NCBI RefSeq assembly: GCF_030518215.1 | Contig: NZ_JAULRT010000035.1 | Coordinates: 186,001-250,000 of the forward strand | Origin: Gilvimarinus algae | GTDB lineage: Bacteria > Pseudomonadota > Gammaproteobacteria > Pseudomonadales > Cellvibrionaceae | Reading direction: 5' to 3' | DNA: 64,000 nucleotides | Part shown: piece after piece, positions 42,141 to 51,679 of the stretch | How positions within the stretch are numbered: position 1 is the stretch's first letter | Layout: every line of letters starts with the position of its first letter | Translations under genes and position numbers: made by a program | The notes under the pieces: model-generated | What the model was told of the DNA's origin: nothing | Database searches by the model: none | What the model saw: only the letters and a program-made list of their open reading frames with translations

Positions 42141-43430
42141 CTATTGAACAGCGCCTTGTTGCTGCAGGCGTTGCAACTGCGCCTGGGCGGCCTCGCCAAT
42201 CTCTCCGCCCCCCTGGGCGGCCAGCTGAAAATACTGAATGGCTTTTTGCCGGTCGCCGTTTTGCAGCGCGTATTCACCCAGATAGTAGGCACTGATTTGG
42301 GTGGGCAGCAGATCCATACTCTTTTGGAAATCCACCGCTGCCTGGTCGGGCTTTTCCAGCTGTTTGTAGGCCATACCGCGATAGACATACGGGCGGAAGA
42401 ATTCCGGGTTGGCACTGATGGCCCGGCCAAAAGCCTCAGCCGCGCCGTCAAAGTCTTTTTCCTGGGCTTCGAGCCGACCTTTCATCTCCCAGAACAGCGG
42501 CTCTTTTGGCTGTGCCTTCAGAGCCTTTTCATTGTGCTTGCGCGCCTCGGCATAGTCTTCTTTGGAGGCCGCATTTAGCGCCTGTTGATAGGCCTTGTAG
42601 GCGTCGGCGTCTTCTTTCAGCTGGGCAATAGCGCGCTGGTATTCGGCCCGATTGCGCACACCACCACTGTGTTCAGCCGCCAGGCGCTGGTTGGCTTCAA
42701 CCCGCTTTTGCGAGGGCGGGTGGCTGGCAAAAAAGCTCTCGAGCCAGCTGGCCTGCTGACCTTCGGAGAGTTCGACAAAGGTTTTTTGCAGCTCAACAGC
42801 ACCTTGCGGGTCGTAGCCGGCGCGCACCATATACTCTACACCGTAGCGGTCAGCCTCTAGCTCCTGCCCCTGGCCGTACTGGGCCTGCCAGGCCTGGGCG
42901 CCGACACCCAGTGCTCCCATCGCCAAGCCGGCCGCCTGATGGTCTTGCGATGCCAGGGCCACCCCGGCCAGGACCAGGCCGACATTGAGGGCCGTGCCCT
43001 GTGTCTGCTGCTGGGCCCCGTGCCGGGCGGCGGCGTGGACAATCTCGTGGCCGAGCACAGCGGCCAGCTCCGACTCATCATCCAACAACACCAGCAGGCC
43101 ACGGTTGATGGCGATCTTGCCGCCGGGCAGAGCCCAGGCGTTGGGCACATTGTTGTTGAGTACGACAAACTCGTAGGGCAGATCGGGGCGGTCACTCACC
43201 CGGGCGAGCTTTTGCCCCACTTGGCTGACATAGGCGTTGAGATCCGGGTCCACCACATAACGCCCACCCTGAGATTGCTGACTGGGGCCATACTGTTGCT
43301 TGCCAATGGCCACCTCCTGCTCCGGCGACATCAGCGTCAGCTCTTTCTGTCCGGTAACGGGATTGACGCTGCACGCACTCACAGCCAGCGTCAGTAATAG
43401 TATTAACAACCGTTGTTTACCTTGGCTCAC
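42141..43430 (-). CDS. M48 family metallopeptidase-TPR lipoprotein (BepA/YfgC-like)
   Basis: About 429 residues. Lipobox VSAC near residue 20 (LLLTLAVSACSVNPVTGQ), an M48 zinc peptidase domain with HEIVH (zinc His pair and catalytic Glu) and the third ligand Glu in QELEADRYGVEYM, then C-terminal TPR repeats (YQQALNAASKEDYAEARKHNEKAL, WEMKGRLEAQEKDFDGAAEAFGRAI, AYYLGEYALQNGDRQKAIQYF). BepA-like proteins degrade or assist misassembled outer-membrane proteins such as LptD. GTG 43430 is chosen for its GAGG site and because the signal peptide starts there. Confidence 0.9.
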   Translation of the reverse strand: MSQGKQRLLILLLTLAVSACSVNPVTGQKELTLMSPEQEVAIGKQQYGPSQQSQGGRYVVDPDLNAYVSQVGQKLARVSDRPDLPYEFVVLNNNVPNAWALPGGKIAINRGLLVLLDDESELAAVLGHEIVHAAARHGAQQQTQGTALNVGLVLAGVALASQDHQAAGLAMGALGVGAQAWQAQYGQGQELEADRYGVEYMVRAGYDPQGAVELQKTFVELSEGQQASWLESFFASHPPSQKRVEANQRLAAEHSGGVRNRAEYQRAIAQLKEDADAYKAYQQALNAASKEDYAEARKHNEKALKAQPKEPLFWEMKGRLEAQEKDFDGAAEAFGRAISANPEFFRPYVYRGMAYKQLEKPDQAAVDFQKSMDLLPTQISAYYLGEYALQNGDRQKAIQYFQLAAQGGGEIGEAAQAQLQRLQQQGAVQ

Positions 43431-43522
43431 AAGGTTCCTCCATCGTCGTTTATGAAGACAGCCCCTATAATCGCACGGTTCTGTCACTTAAAATGTAGCT
43501 TTTACAATGACACCGAGGTTTC

Positions 43523-43999
43523 ATGGAATCACTGCAAGCGATCGAGCTGTTCGCCGGTCTCAAGCCCGACGGCCACCCCATGGTCGAGCGGCTGCCGGTC
43601 AAGATGCTACCCGACAACACTCTTCAACTGGTGCGCTCGCCGGCGTTTGTTAAGGGGCTCGCCAGTGGCGATATTATCAGGGCCGACCCGGACAAGCGCG
43701 AGTTTGAAATCATTGAACACAGCGGCAACCTGAGCGTCAGGGTTTTCAGCAAAGACGATGCCAGCCAGCTGGCCGACCAGTTGAACGGCCCGGTGGCCAA
43801 GCTTGGCGGCGATCTGGATATGGAAACCCCGCGTATGCTGATTTACAGCATTCACGTCAGCTGTGGCTTTAGCGCGATCGAAGAGGTGTTCAATCCCATC
43901 AACAGCGACACGGCCATGTGGCAGTACGGCAATGTCTACGATCCCGCCGACGGCGTGACACCCTTAAACTGGTGGCAGCAACTGCTTAAACCGGAGTAA
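43523..43999 (+). CDS. DUF4265 domain protein
   Basis: A 158-residue cytoplasmic protein matching DUF4265: [87 protein letters not shown]. The function of the family is unknown. It lies 16 bp upstream of yaaA and is likely co-transcribed. Confidence 0.8.
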   Translation: MESLQAIELFAGLKPDGHPMVERLPVKMLPDNTLQLVRSPAFVKGLASGDIIRADPDKREFEIIEHSGNLSVRVFSKDDASQLADQLNGPVAKLGGDLDMETPRMLIYSIHVSCGFSAIEEVFNPINSDTAMWQYGNVYDPADGVTPLNWWQQLLKPE

Positions 44000-44015
44000 C
44001 TCACGAGACCCCTCT

Positions 44016-44789
44016 ATGTTGATTGTAATTTCGCCGGCGAAAACGCTGGATTTTGACACCGCCCCGGTGACTGACAAGCACACCATGCCGGACTTTCTCA
44101 AAGACTCGCGCGCCCTGATCAAAGAGCTGCGCGAGCTGTCGCCGGCGGAAATCTCCGGCCTGATGAAAATCTCCGACAAACTCGGCACGCTCAACTTCGA
44201 CCGCTACCATGGGTTTAAAACGCCTTTTACGCCGGCCAACGCCAAACAGGCGGCACTGGCCTTTCAGGGCGACGTCTACACCGGGTTGGCGGCCGACACC
44301 TTTAAGGCGCGGGATTTCGACTTCGCCCAACAGCACCTGCGCATTCTCTCAGGCCTATACGGCCTGCTGCGGCCGCTGGATTTGATTCAACCCTACCGGC
44401 TGGAGATGGGCACCCGTTTCCACAACAGCCGCGGCGATAACCTGTACCAGTTCTGGGGCGACAAGCTGACCCAGGCGGTCAATGAGCAGCTCGCGCACAT
44501 CAAGAGCAAGACGCTGATCAACCTCGCTTCCAACGAGTATTTCAAAGCGATCCAGCCCAAGCAGATCAACGGCGAGATCATCACCCCGGTCTTCAAAGAC
44601 TGGAAAAACGGCCAGTACAAAATCATCAGCTTTTTCGCCAAAAAAGCCCGCGGCCTGATGAGCGCCTACATTATTCAGAACCGTCTGAAAAAGGCCCAGG
44701 ACATCCAGGCGTTTGACGTCGAGGGTTACCGCTTTGCTCCGGAGATGTCCAAAGAACGCGAGTGGGTCTTTACCCGCAAGCAAGGCTGA
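44016..44789 (+). CDS. yaaA: Peroxide stress protein YaaA (DUF328)
   Basis: A 257-residue protein beginning [19 protein letters not shown], with [40 protein letters not shown] and [23 protein letters not shown], all hallmarks of the family. In E. coli YaaA is OxyR-controlled and lowers free iron during peroxide stress, and a DNA-binding helix-hairpin-helix fold has been described. Length is standard. Confidence 0.95.
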   Translation: MLIVISPAKTLDFDTAPVTDKHTMPDFLKDSRALIKELRELSPAEISGLMKISDKLGTLNFDRYHGFKTPFTPANAKQAALAFQGDVYTGLAADTFKARDFDFAQQHLRILSGLYGLLRPLDLIQPYRLEMGTRFHNSRGDNLYQFWGDKLTQAVNEQLAHIKSKTLINLASNEYFKAIQPKQINGEIITPVFKDWKNGQYKIISFFAKKARGLMSAYIIQNRLKKAQDIQAFDVEGYRFAPEMSKEREWVFTRKQG

Positions 44790-44885
44790 GTCTGGCCTTG
44801 TGGCGACAAAACCAGGAGGCACGCAGAGGCTGGCGGCGGAAAAATCAGCTATGCTCAGTCTGATACACACTTCAGAGGGCCGGCA

Positions 44886-45704
44886 ATGGCGCTGAGAATT
44901 TTAGTGGCCGATGACGCCAGCTTTATCCGCGACATGGTGAAAAAGCACCTACGTGACAAACTGCCCGGCGTCGAAGTCTATGAAGCCCCCGACGGCAGCC
45001 GCGCACTGGCGACGCTCAAGGGCCAGACCATGGACCTGGTGCTCTCCGACTGGGAGATGCCCAATCTAAGCGGCGAGGAGCTGCTGCGCAGTCTGCGCTC
45101 TGATGAGCGCTACGAGAGTACGCCTTTTATTATGATTTCCAGTCGCGGCGATCGCGCCCATGTGGTTAAGGCGGTGCAGGCGGGCGTATCGGACTACATC
45201 ACCAAACCCTTTACCCCGGAAGAGCTGATCCGCAAGGTGTTAAAGCAGCTCAAACGGGTCGACAAATTGCCCGATGGCGCTGGCAGTTCAGGCAACGGCG
45301 GTGCCCGCGGCGTGGCCTTTGCCTCGGTGGATGTCCTGACCGGCGGCGCCCAGGAGGCCGCGCCGAGAGCACCGGCGCCGGCCGCAGCAAAAAAGAACAA
45401 GCTCAGGGCGCAACTGCGCTTTGACAGCAACAAACCGCCGGTCGCCTGTGTCATTCGCGACCTGAACCTACAGGCTCTGAGCGCCGCCATTGCCCGCGAC
45501 AACGGCCTGCCTGGGTTGTTTGATCAGGTAGTGGTGGACCTAGGGCGCGAGGGCGGTAGCGACATGCTGCAGCTCAATGCCTATGTCTCTAGCTTGGCCG
45601 CGGCCGAGTCCCGCCCTGACAGCCGACTGGTTAAAATTCAACTGCGCTTTGTCGATAACGACGCGGCCAAGGCCGAGCAGCTCTCTCACCTGATAGGCCG
45701 ATAA
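44886..45704 (+). CDS. Response regulator with uncharacterised C-terminal domain
   Basis: A 272-residue protein. Receiver domain at 1-122: acidic pair Asp9-Asp10, phosphoacceptor Asp55 in LSDWEMPN, switch Ser in ISSRGD, Lys in ITKPFTPEEL. An Ala/Pro/Gly-rich linker (about 128-170) leads to a domain of about 95 residues (KLRAQLRFDSNKPPVACVIRDLNLQALSAAI ... VVVDLGREGGSDMLQLNAYVSSLAA) with a beta pattern somewhat like PilZ but without the RxxxR / DxSxxG motifs. The output is unknown. No histidine kinase lies nearby. Confidence 0.88.
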   Translation: MALRILVADDASFIRDMVKKHLRDKLPGVEVYEAPDGSRALATLKGQTMDLVLSDWEMPNLSGEELLRSLRSDERYESTPFIMISSRGDRAHVVKAVQAGVSDYITKPFTPEELIRKVLKQLKRVDKLPDGAGSSGNGGARGVAFASVDVLTGGAQEAAPRAPAPAAAKKNKLRAQLRFDSNKPPVACVIRDLNLQALSAAIARDNGLPGLFDQVVVDLGREGGSDMLQLNAYVSSLAAAESRPDSRLVKIQLRFVDNDAAKAEQLSHLIGR

Positions 45705-45712
45705 ACGTCTGT

Positions 45713-46195
45713 ATGGAATCGCCCGCCGAAAAGCACCGCCACTTTCTCAACCGCTGTATCGAACTTGCCACTGAGGCCGCCGTTTCCGGCGGCGGCCCTT
45801 TCGGCGCACTGGTGGTCAAAGATGGCCGGGTGGTGGCCGAGGCCTACAACCGCGTCACTAACGACTGCGACCCCACCGCTCACGCCGAAGTGACCGCCAT
45901 CCGCAAGGCCTGTAAAGCCCTCGGCAGCCACCAGCTGACCGGGGCGCAGCTCTATTCCAGCTGCGAGCCCTGCCCCATGTGCCTGGGCGCCATTTACTGG
46001 TCGCGATTGGACGGCGTTTTCTACGCGGCCAGTCAGGCTCAGGCCGCCGCGGCCGGTTTTGACGACTCGTTGATTTACCGCGAGGCCGCAAGGCCGGCCG
46101 CCGAACGCCAGATACCGTTTACCCACATGCACCTGCCCAACAGCGACCGGCCCTTTATGCAGTGGCAGGCGTTCGCCGATAAAACCCTGTATTGA
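45713..46195 (+). CDS. Nucleoside/guanine deaminase (CDA superfamily)
   Basis: A 160-residue zinc deaminase: His57 and Glu59 in HAEVTA, Cys87 and Cys90 in PCPMC supply the zinc and proton shuttle. GGPFGALVVKDG near residue 27 and the C-terminal region resemble guanine deaminase (GuaD-type) more than tRNA-specific TadA. Substrate is not certain. It follows the response regulator by 8 bp. Confidence 0.88.
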   Translation: MESPAEKHRHFLNRCIELATEAAVSGGGPFGALVVKDGRVVAEAYNRVTNDCDPTAHAEVTAIRKACKALGSHQLTGAQLYSSCEPCPMCLGAIYWSRLDGVFYAASQAQAAAAGFDDSLIYREAARPAAERQIPFTHMHLPNSDRPFMQWQAFADKTLY

Positions 46196-46203
46196 GGCGG
46201 TAC

Positions 46204-46725
46204 TTAAGCGTAGGCCGACAAGCCCAAAGTGGGGGTGGGACCCGATTCCACCTGCCGATAGGCGGCGATGGGGGCCGGCAGATTGGAAGTGTCTTCGCGC
46301 TGGGGCTGAAGCGACTCCCAGTAGCTGAGCGCCGAACGCAAATCGCCAAAGCCGAGGGAAGAACGAAAAACAGCCTCAGAGCCCGAGTTTTCCGACGCTT
46401 GGCGCGGGCCGTCAAAGACCGCGGCAAAACGCTGATCATCCGCCCGCTGCTCCGACTCGCTCCCAGAGCGCTCACCGGCTCGCTGTAAAAACAGCTCCAC
46501 CAGCGCATCCAACTGAGGCCCGTCGGCCTGCAAGAGTTCGCCGTCGATGCGCTCGATATTTTTACGGCTATCGGCGCTCTCGCGCCGGGCGGGTTCGGTT
46601 TGCACCACAGGCCGGCTGACAGGCTCCGGGGCGTTAACGCGGTTGAGCTCAGCGCGCTCGGGGCCGCGCACTGCAAGGGGCGAGGCCGGCGGGTTGGCAA
46701 GAAAAGGAGAGGCGGCTTGAATCAC
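46204..46725 (-). CDS. Hypothetical low-complexity protein
   Basis: A 173-residue protein rich in Ala, Glu, Pro, Ser and Arg, with no signal or membrane segment. A predicted helix ERIDGELLQADGPQLDALVELFLQRAGERSGSESEQ and the tail LGFGDLRSALSYWESLQP are the most structured parts. No family recognised. The polar, disordered N-terminus would fit a secreted flagellar or regulatory small protein, but I see no proof. It converges on the deaminase gene. Confidence 0.45.
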   Translation of the reverse strand: MIQAASPFLANPPASPLAVRGPERAELNRVNAPEPVSRPVVQTEPARRESADSRKNIERIDGELLQADGPQLDALVELFLQRAGERSGSESEQRADDQRFAAVFDGPRQASENSGSEAVFRSSLGFGDLRSALSYWESLQPQREDTSNLPAPIAAYRQVESGPTPTLGLSAYA

Positions 46726-46886
46726 TGAATAACCTGTTGCACTGCTGCCGATCAGGGCCTGACATTGGTGTGCTCAAGGCACACCCCGGAGGATGAAAAA
46801 TAGCCAATTTTTGGCGCATTTACCAGTAGCCGCGGATAAAAGAGTGTTGTTTTCGCCCCACCGGTCACGCTTTCACAGCGTCCGGC

Positions 46887-46914
46887 TTGTACAACACAGG
46901 CGCTGGTTTATAGT
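46887..46914 (+). promoter_or_regulatory. Putative sigma-70 promoter of the 46942 gene
   Basis: TTGTAC - 16 bp - TATAGT, with the -10 element ending 27 bp before the ATG at 46942. Confidence 0.5.
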
Positions 46915-46941
46915 AGCTGGCGATCTTTAACGGGAACGACC

Positions 46942-47460
46942 ATGCCGCTTTTTCGCCACTTTTTTCCTGGCCTTGTCCTTCCAGTCCTTGCCGGTCTGCT
47001 GCTCAGCCTATCGGTGGCTGCCTATGAACCAAGCCCCACCGAGCGTGCCAGCGCCGATCGGGTGTTCCATCTCTATGTGAACTCGCTGCGCGAGGCCGAC
47101 TATTCCACCGCCTACCAATTGCACAGCGAGGCGCTGCAAAGCGCGCAGGATATCGCCAGCTGGCGCGCCGGCGAAGCGCAATTCGCCGAGCAGGCCGGTC
47201 TCAATACCGGTTACTCCGAACCCCGGGTCAGCTGGCATCTCGACCCGGAAAAGGCGCCGGCGCCAGGATTTTATGTGCGCTACGAGTATCAGTGCCAGCA
47301 CGCGCACCTTAACCCCTGCCGCGCTGAGCTGACGCTCTTCTCGCCTATGGCCGAGACATTTTCCGTGATTCGCTTCAGCCGCAGTTACGTCAATACCCGC
47401 ACAGGCAAGCGCAGCGGTGCCTTTGTCCGCATACCCGGAGAGCATTCGGCGATTCGCTAG
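46942..47460 (+). CDS. Hypothetical exported protein (possible DUF4019-like)
   Basis: A 172-residue protein with signal peptide (ends AAYEP, about residue 27) and a fold beginning RASADRVFHLYVNSLREADYSTAYQLHSEALQSAQDIASWRAG, reminiscent of DUF4019/NTF2-like periplasmic proteins. Two cysteines (CQHAHLNPC) may form a disulphide. The function is unknown. It precedes the BlaI-M56 pair on the same strand by 42 bp. Confidence 0.55.
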   Translation: MPLFRHFFPGLVLPVLAGLLLSLSVAAYEPSPTERASADRVFHLYVNSLREADYSTAYQLHSEALQSAQDIASWRAGEAQFAEQAGLNTGYSEPRVSWHLDPEKAPAPGFYVRYEYQCQHAHLNPCRAELTLFSPMAETFSVIRFSRSYVNTRTGKRSGAFVRIPGEHSAIR

Positions 47461-47502
47461 GCTCTGTTAGAATAGTGCTCTGGCAAAAGACCGGGACACC
47501 CC

Positions 47503-47907
47503 ATGGATCTCAACAGCGGCTTGCTCGCCTGGCTAAACATCAAGCGGACCGGCTCGCGTACACCGGCATTGGGCTCGCGCGAACTCGCTGTGCTCGATAT
47601 TCTCTGGCGGCACGACAATCTGAGCGCCCAGCAAGTGCTGGACAAGCTCTCCGGCCAAAGCATCTCCCTTAGCACGGTACAGAGCACTCTGGAGCGCTTG
47701 CAACGCAAAGCCGTGGTGACCCGAACCAAGTTATCTCGCGCCTATCTCTACAGCGCCAACCTTCGGCGCGAAGACCTGATTTGCACGCTCTTGCAGGACA
47801 TTACCGACGAAATCGCCGGAGGCGATATGGCGCCGGTGGTATCCGGGTTTATGGATTACCTGGAGCAGAGCCCCGGCGCGGGCAAAACCAAACCGGACCA
47901 TGACTGA
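47503..47907 (+). CDS. BlaI/MecI/CopY-type transcriptional repressor
   Basis: A 134-residue winged-helix repressor: ALGSRELAVLDILWRHDNLSAQQVLDKL, SLSTVQSTLERLQRKAVVTRTKLSRAYLYSA, then a C-terminal dimerisation helix (LLQDITDEIAGGDMAPVVSGFMDYL). BlaI-type repressors are inactivated by proteolysis triggered by a cognate M56 sensor peptidase, and that gene follows with an 8-bp overlap. No beta-lactamase is nearby, so the inducing signal is unknown. Confidence 0.9.
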   Translation: MDLNSGLLAWLNIKRTGSRTPALGSRELAVLDILWRHDNLSAQQVLDKLSGQSISLSTVQSTLERLQRKAVVTRTKLSRAYLYSANLRREDLICTLLQDITDEIAGGDMAPVVSGFMDYLEQSPGAGKTKPDHD

Positions 47908-48829
47908 CCCCATCGCCTTGGCCGAAGCCAGCCTTTTGTGGTTGCTCCTGCACCTGCTACTAGGCTGGCTCTTTGCCGGGGCGCTGGCATTGTTACTACC
48001 GCTGCTAGCCACCGCCGCCCCGGCGAGCCGCGCCCTTGTTCTGTGGCTTTACGGCCTGATGCCGCCCGCCTGCGCGCTCGCCTTGGCCGGGCTCACCCTG
48101 TCGCCCCTGGCGGGAAGCTTTCTCGTGCCCAGTCACTGTCACGGCGAGGAGTGCTCGCCCCACAGCCCGGTGTTTCAGCTGGCACCAGCGCTGGGCCTGG
48201 CCGGTGCCGGCATTTTCATGCTCGGCCTGTGTATAAGCCTGCTCTGGCTGCATAGCCGCTTGACCTGCGCCCACACCCGCCTGCAAGTATTGACTCAGCT
48301 GGGCAGCTGGCAGCGCGAGCGGGCCTATACCCGGGTCGAGGCCGACCGGGCCTTCGCTTGGTGCGCTGGCCTTTGGCGAGCGCGAGTCATTGTCTCCTCC
48401 GCGCTGGAGCAGGCTCTGAGCCCCGAACAATTAAGCGCCGTGCTGGCGCATGAGCACTGCCACGGGCAGCGGCGCGACAACTTACGCCGGCTCACTCTCT
48501 ATATTGCCACCCGCCTCTGGCCCGCCGGCGGGCGGCAGCGTTTGTTGGGCGCCTTCTCCCTGGCAACGGAAGAAACCTGCGACCGCTTTGCCGCCGAGTG
48601 CCTGGGACAGAGCGCGGCGCTCAGTGAGGCACTGCAGCAACTCAGCCAACAGCCGGGCACATCACACCAAGGCTTCTGCCACCACCACAACCGCACCAGG
48701 CTCGAAGCTCTGAATAACCCCTTGGCCTTTCAACCGCCTGTGGCCGCCAGCGTGCTGCTGATAACACTCTGGGTAGCGCCCTTGCTGTCCCTGCCCGCCG
48801 GCCTGCACTTACTTCTCGAATCCCTTTAA
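47900..48829 (+). CDS. M56 (BlaR1-type) membrane metallopeptidase
   Basis: A 309-residue protein with about four membrane helices (about 8-35, 38-70, 95-118, and a C-terminal one at 275-300) and the zinc-peptidase motif HEHCH in VLAHEHCHGQRRDN, with a second site TEETCDRFAAECLG. It lacks the C-terminal penicillin-binding sensor domain of BlaR1, so any signal must be detected by the membrane part or another protein. It is coupled to the BlaI-like repressor. Confidence 0.88.
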   Translation: MTDPIALAEASLLWLLLHLLLGWLFAGALALLLPLLATAAPASRALVLWLYGLMPPACALALAGLTLSPLAGSFLVPSHCHGEECSPHSPVFQLAPALGLAGAGIFMLGLCISLLWLHSRLTCAHTRLQVLTQLGSWQRERAYTRVEADRAFAWCAGLWRARVIVSSALEQALSPEQLSAVLAHEHCHGQRRDNLRRLTLYIATRLWPAGGRQRLLGAFSLATEETCDRFAAECLGQSAALSEALQQLSQQPGTSHQGFCHHHNRTRLEALNNPLAFQPPVAASVLLITLWVAPLLSLPAGLHLLLESL

Positions 48830-48882
48830 CCCCCCCCTCTCTGCGCGCACGCTGCCTCGCCTCAAAGCATTAGTAAAATAGA

Positions 48883-48912
48883 TTGACATATTATTAGTCT
48901 AATGATTAGACT
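48883..48912 (+). promoter_or_regulatory. Promoter of the TonB-dependent receptor gene
   Basis: TTGACA at 48883-48888, 18-bp spacer, TAGACT at 48907-48912, about 110 bp before the ATG. The -10 element and part of the spacer are covered by a perfect palindrome (48894-48914). Confidence 0.6.
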
Positions 48913-48914
48913 AA
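48894..48914. promoter_or_regulatory. Palindromic operator in the TonB-receptor promoter
   Basis: A perfect 21-bp palindrome, arms TTAGTCTAAT / ATTAGACTAA about one central G. Its 17-bp core AGTCTAATGATTAGACT matches the core of the ABC/ROK intergenic palindrome at 13 of 17 positions, suggesting the same repressor. Confidence 0.7.
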
Positions 48915-49023
48915 ATTTACAGCTCTATCACCGGCCCGCAAACGGCATGGAAGGGGCTTATTCCTGAGGCTGCGCGAGTAAGAGCGCGATCAGTCACTGC
49001 CATAAGAAAAATGAGGATTCGCT

Positions 49024-51597
49024 ATGCAACGAAACAACACCCTGCGCAAACTGACGCTGGTTTGCAGCTCCATCAGCACAGCTGCCCTGATGGGCGCAGC
49101 CACCCCGGCATTCGCACAAAGCGATGACCCCCTGCTTGAAGAGGTGGTAGTCAGCGGTATTCGCGGCAGTCTGGCCACTGCGCTGGACACCAAGCGCGAC
49201 GCCAGCTCGGTTCTCGACTCAGTATCGGCCGAAGACATTGGCAAATTCCCCGACAAGAACATCGGTGACGCACTGCAGCGTGTACCCGGCGTGACCGTGA
49301 TTCGCGGCTTTGGCGAGGTCACCGGTGTCACCATTCGCGGCACGGCCCCACAGCACAGCGTGGTACTACTCAACGGACAGAATGTGGGCAGTGTCGGCTG
49401 GTTTGACCTGGGCGGCACCAATCGCAGCTTTAATTTTGAGCTACTGTCCGCTGAGCAGATCTCCGGTATGGACATCTATAAATCCGTGGAGGCCAACGTC
49501 AACGAGGGCGCCATCGGCGGTACCGTCAACCTGAAAACCCGACGTCCGCTGGATATGGACGCCTTCACTTTCTTTGGCTCTGTCGAGGCTGGCTACAGCG
49601 AATCGGCGGAGGAGTGGGCGCCATCCTATTCAGGACTGGCCAGCTGGAAAAATGACAATGAAAACTTCGGTATTCTGCTCGCCTACTCCAACGAGCAGCA
49701 GAATGTCGTGCGCGAAACCCTGAGCTCCTTTGGCGTACCCGATGCAGCAAACGGACTGGTCGATGATGAGGGCAACCCCCACGCCGTTACCTGGGGGATG
49801 TCATCCATTTTGTTTGACGAAGAGCGCGAGCGCGAAAGCACCCAGGCCACCTTGCAGTTTGCCCCCATCGAGGCGCTGACCTTTACCCTGGACTATCATT
49901 TGTTCAGCCTGGATAACGACCATATCAATACCGCTATGTTCGCCATCCCCGCCTACAACGGCGCCTACCTGGATGCGGATACCGCCGTGGTCAACGCGTT
50001 TGGCGCAACCACCGAAGGTACAGTGATTCCCAGCGACCACCCCTACAGCATACCGATGTTCAATAACTCGGTCTTGCGCACGCCGAAAATTGAAACCGAC
50101 GTGATTAACTTTACCGCTGAATACGAGGGCGACGGCTGGAGCGCCAGTTTTATCACCGGACGCTCAGATGCCAAAAGCCGTACCATGCAAACCAGCACAT
50201 GGTGGGGGGATATTGAAAATCCCGAAAGCACCGGGTTTACCTTTAATATTGAAGGGCCCCACGAGCTGATGCCGAGCGATGCGGATTACCCCATGAGCCA
50301 CGATCGCATGCATCTGTTCAATGAGTTCACCTTTCTCAACAATCTGCGCGACAATGAAATCAGCTACACACAGGCGGACTTCAGCCTTGATTTGGACATG
50401 GGCATTCTCACCACCGTCGAGATGGGCTTGAAGTATCAGGATCAGATGTATGCCGGGCAAGTGGACAACCGCAACGTAGACGTTCCGACGGCCATGGCCG
50501 ACGGTCTGTCACTGGCCGACTTTAACGGTGGACATGTCAGTGGCCTGTTCAGTCAGGATGGTAGAAGCGGCACTCTCGATGCTTTTGCCGTTATCAATCG
50601 CGATATTTGGGACTATGGCTACGCCAACCAGGCGGATACCACCACTGTGACCAGTGATTTTTCCATCGACGAGGAAATCACCGCCGCCTACGTGAAAGCC
50701 AACTTCGAGGGCGATGGATTTCGCGGTAACCTCGGCCTGCGCGCAGTGGACACCGAAGTGCTGTCCAAGGGGCGCATCGACGGCGAACCGGCCCAGGGCA
50801 CGCAGGAGTACACCAACCTGCTGCCAAGCGCCAACCTGGTGATCGACATTACCGAAAACCTGCTGCTGCGCTTTGCCGCCGGTTCCACCGTGTCGCGCCC
50901 GGATTACGAAGACATGCAAATGGCCGAGACCATACAAATCAACATTGCGGAAGCAACCGTCGGCAACCCTGAGATCAAGCCTTATAAGTCCGACCAGTAC
51001 GATGTTGGTCTTGAATGGTACTTCAGCGAGGCGTCATTGATAGGTGCCACTGTTTTCCAGAAGAACATCAGTGATTACATCCAGGTCAGCATTAACACCG
51101 AGACGCTTGAAGGCTGTGGCGAGCGCTGTCAGGTAAAACGGGCGCGCAATGTCGGCACCGCCAACATCAGCGGTATTGAGCTGCAGTATCAGCACGACTT
51201 TGGCAACGGGTTTGGTGTACAGGCCAACTACACCTACACCGACAGTTCGGTGACCGATCAAAATGGCAAGGAGAGTGTGGTCGATGAAGTTTCGCAAAAC
51301 TCCTACAACCTATCCGGCTACTTTGAAAACGGCTACTTCAGTGCGCGGCTTGCCTATAACTTCCGCGACGGCTGGCACAACACTTACAACAACTCCGGCC
51401 CGACCAGTATGTACGACGACTACGATCAACTGGACGGCTCACTGATCTGGCATGCCACCGATTATCTGGATTTGTCCTTTGAGGCGGTCAACATTCTCAA
51501 TGAAACACTCAGACAGCGCCAGCCCGAATACGGCGTTATGCACAGTGTGGATGAGTTTGGGGCGCGCTACTACATTGGTGCCAGTGTGAATTTCTGA
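49024..51597 (+). CDS. TonB-dependent outer-membrane receptor (Caulobacter-type, TIGR01782-like)
   Basis: An 857-residue receptor. The signal peptide ends AFA-QSDD (about residue 31), a TonB box-like LEEVVVSG follows, then the plug domain (SVLDSVSAEDIGKFPDKNIGDALQRVPGVTVIRG, GVTIRGTAPQHSVVLLNGQ, VEANVNEGAIGGTVNLKTRRP) and a 22-strand barrel ending in an aromatic residue (YYIGASVNF). This subfamily imports oligosaccharides in Caulobacter, Xanthomonas and Cellvibrio relatives. It is monocistronic with its own promoter, operator and terminator. The flanking ABC importer and GH3 gene suggest it carries the same glycan across the outer membrane. Confidence 0.93.
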   Translation: MQRNNTLRKLTLVCSSISTAALMGAATPAFAQSDDPLLEEVVVSGIRGSLATALDTKRDASSVLDSVSAEDIGKFPDKNIGDALQRVPGVTVIRGFGEVTGVTIRGTAPQHSVVLLNGQNVGSVGWFDLGGTNRSFNFELLSAEQISGMDIYKSVEANVNEGAIGGTVNLKTRRPLDMDAFTFFGSVEAGYSESAEEWAPSYSGLASWKNDNENFGILLAYSNEQQNVVRETLSSFGVPDAANGLVDDEGNPHAVTWGMSSILFDEERERESTQATLQFAPIEALTFTLDYHLFSLDNDHINTAMFAIPAYNGAYLDADTAVVNAFGATTEGTVIPSDHPYSIPMFNNSVLRTPKIETDVINFTAEYEGDGWSASFITGRSDAKSRTMQTSTWWGDIENPESTGFTFNIEGPHELMPSDADYPMSHDRMHLFNEFTFLNNLRDNEISYTQADFSLDLDMGILTTVEMGLKYQDQMYAGQVDNRNVDVPTAMADGLSLADFNGGHVSGLFSQDGRSGTLDAFAVINRDIWDYGYANQADTTTVTSDFSIDEEITAAYVKANFEGDGFRGNLGLRAVDTEVLSKGRIDGEPAQGTQEYTNLLPSANLVIDITENLLLRFAAGSTVSRPDYEDMQMAETIQINIAEATVGNPEIKPYKSDQYDVGLEWYFSEASLIGATVFQKNISDYIQVSINTETLEGCGERCQVKRARNVGTANISGIELQYQHDFGNGFGVQANYTYTDSSVTDQNGKESVVDEVSQNSYNLSGYFENGYFSARLAYNFRDGWHNTYNNSGPTSMYDDYDQLDGSLIWHATDYLDLSFEAVNILNETLRQRQPEYGVMHSVDEFGARYYIGASVNF

Positions 51598-51650
51598 TCA
51601 AGAAAGGCGTCATAACCTCCCCATAACTGTCTGCTCTCGTTTATTGGCAG

Positions 51651-51679
51651 AAGCCGGCTGCACACCAGCCGGCTTTTTT
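51651..51679 (+). terminator. Rho-independent terminator of the TonB-receptor gene
   Basis: Perfect 10-bp stem AAGCCGGCTG / CAGCCGGCTT with a CACAC loop and a run of six T. Confidence 0.93.
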
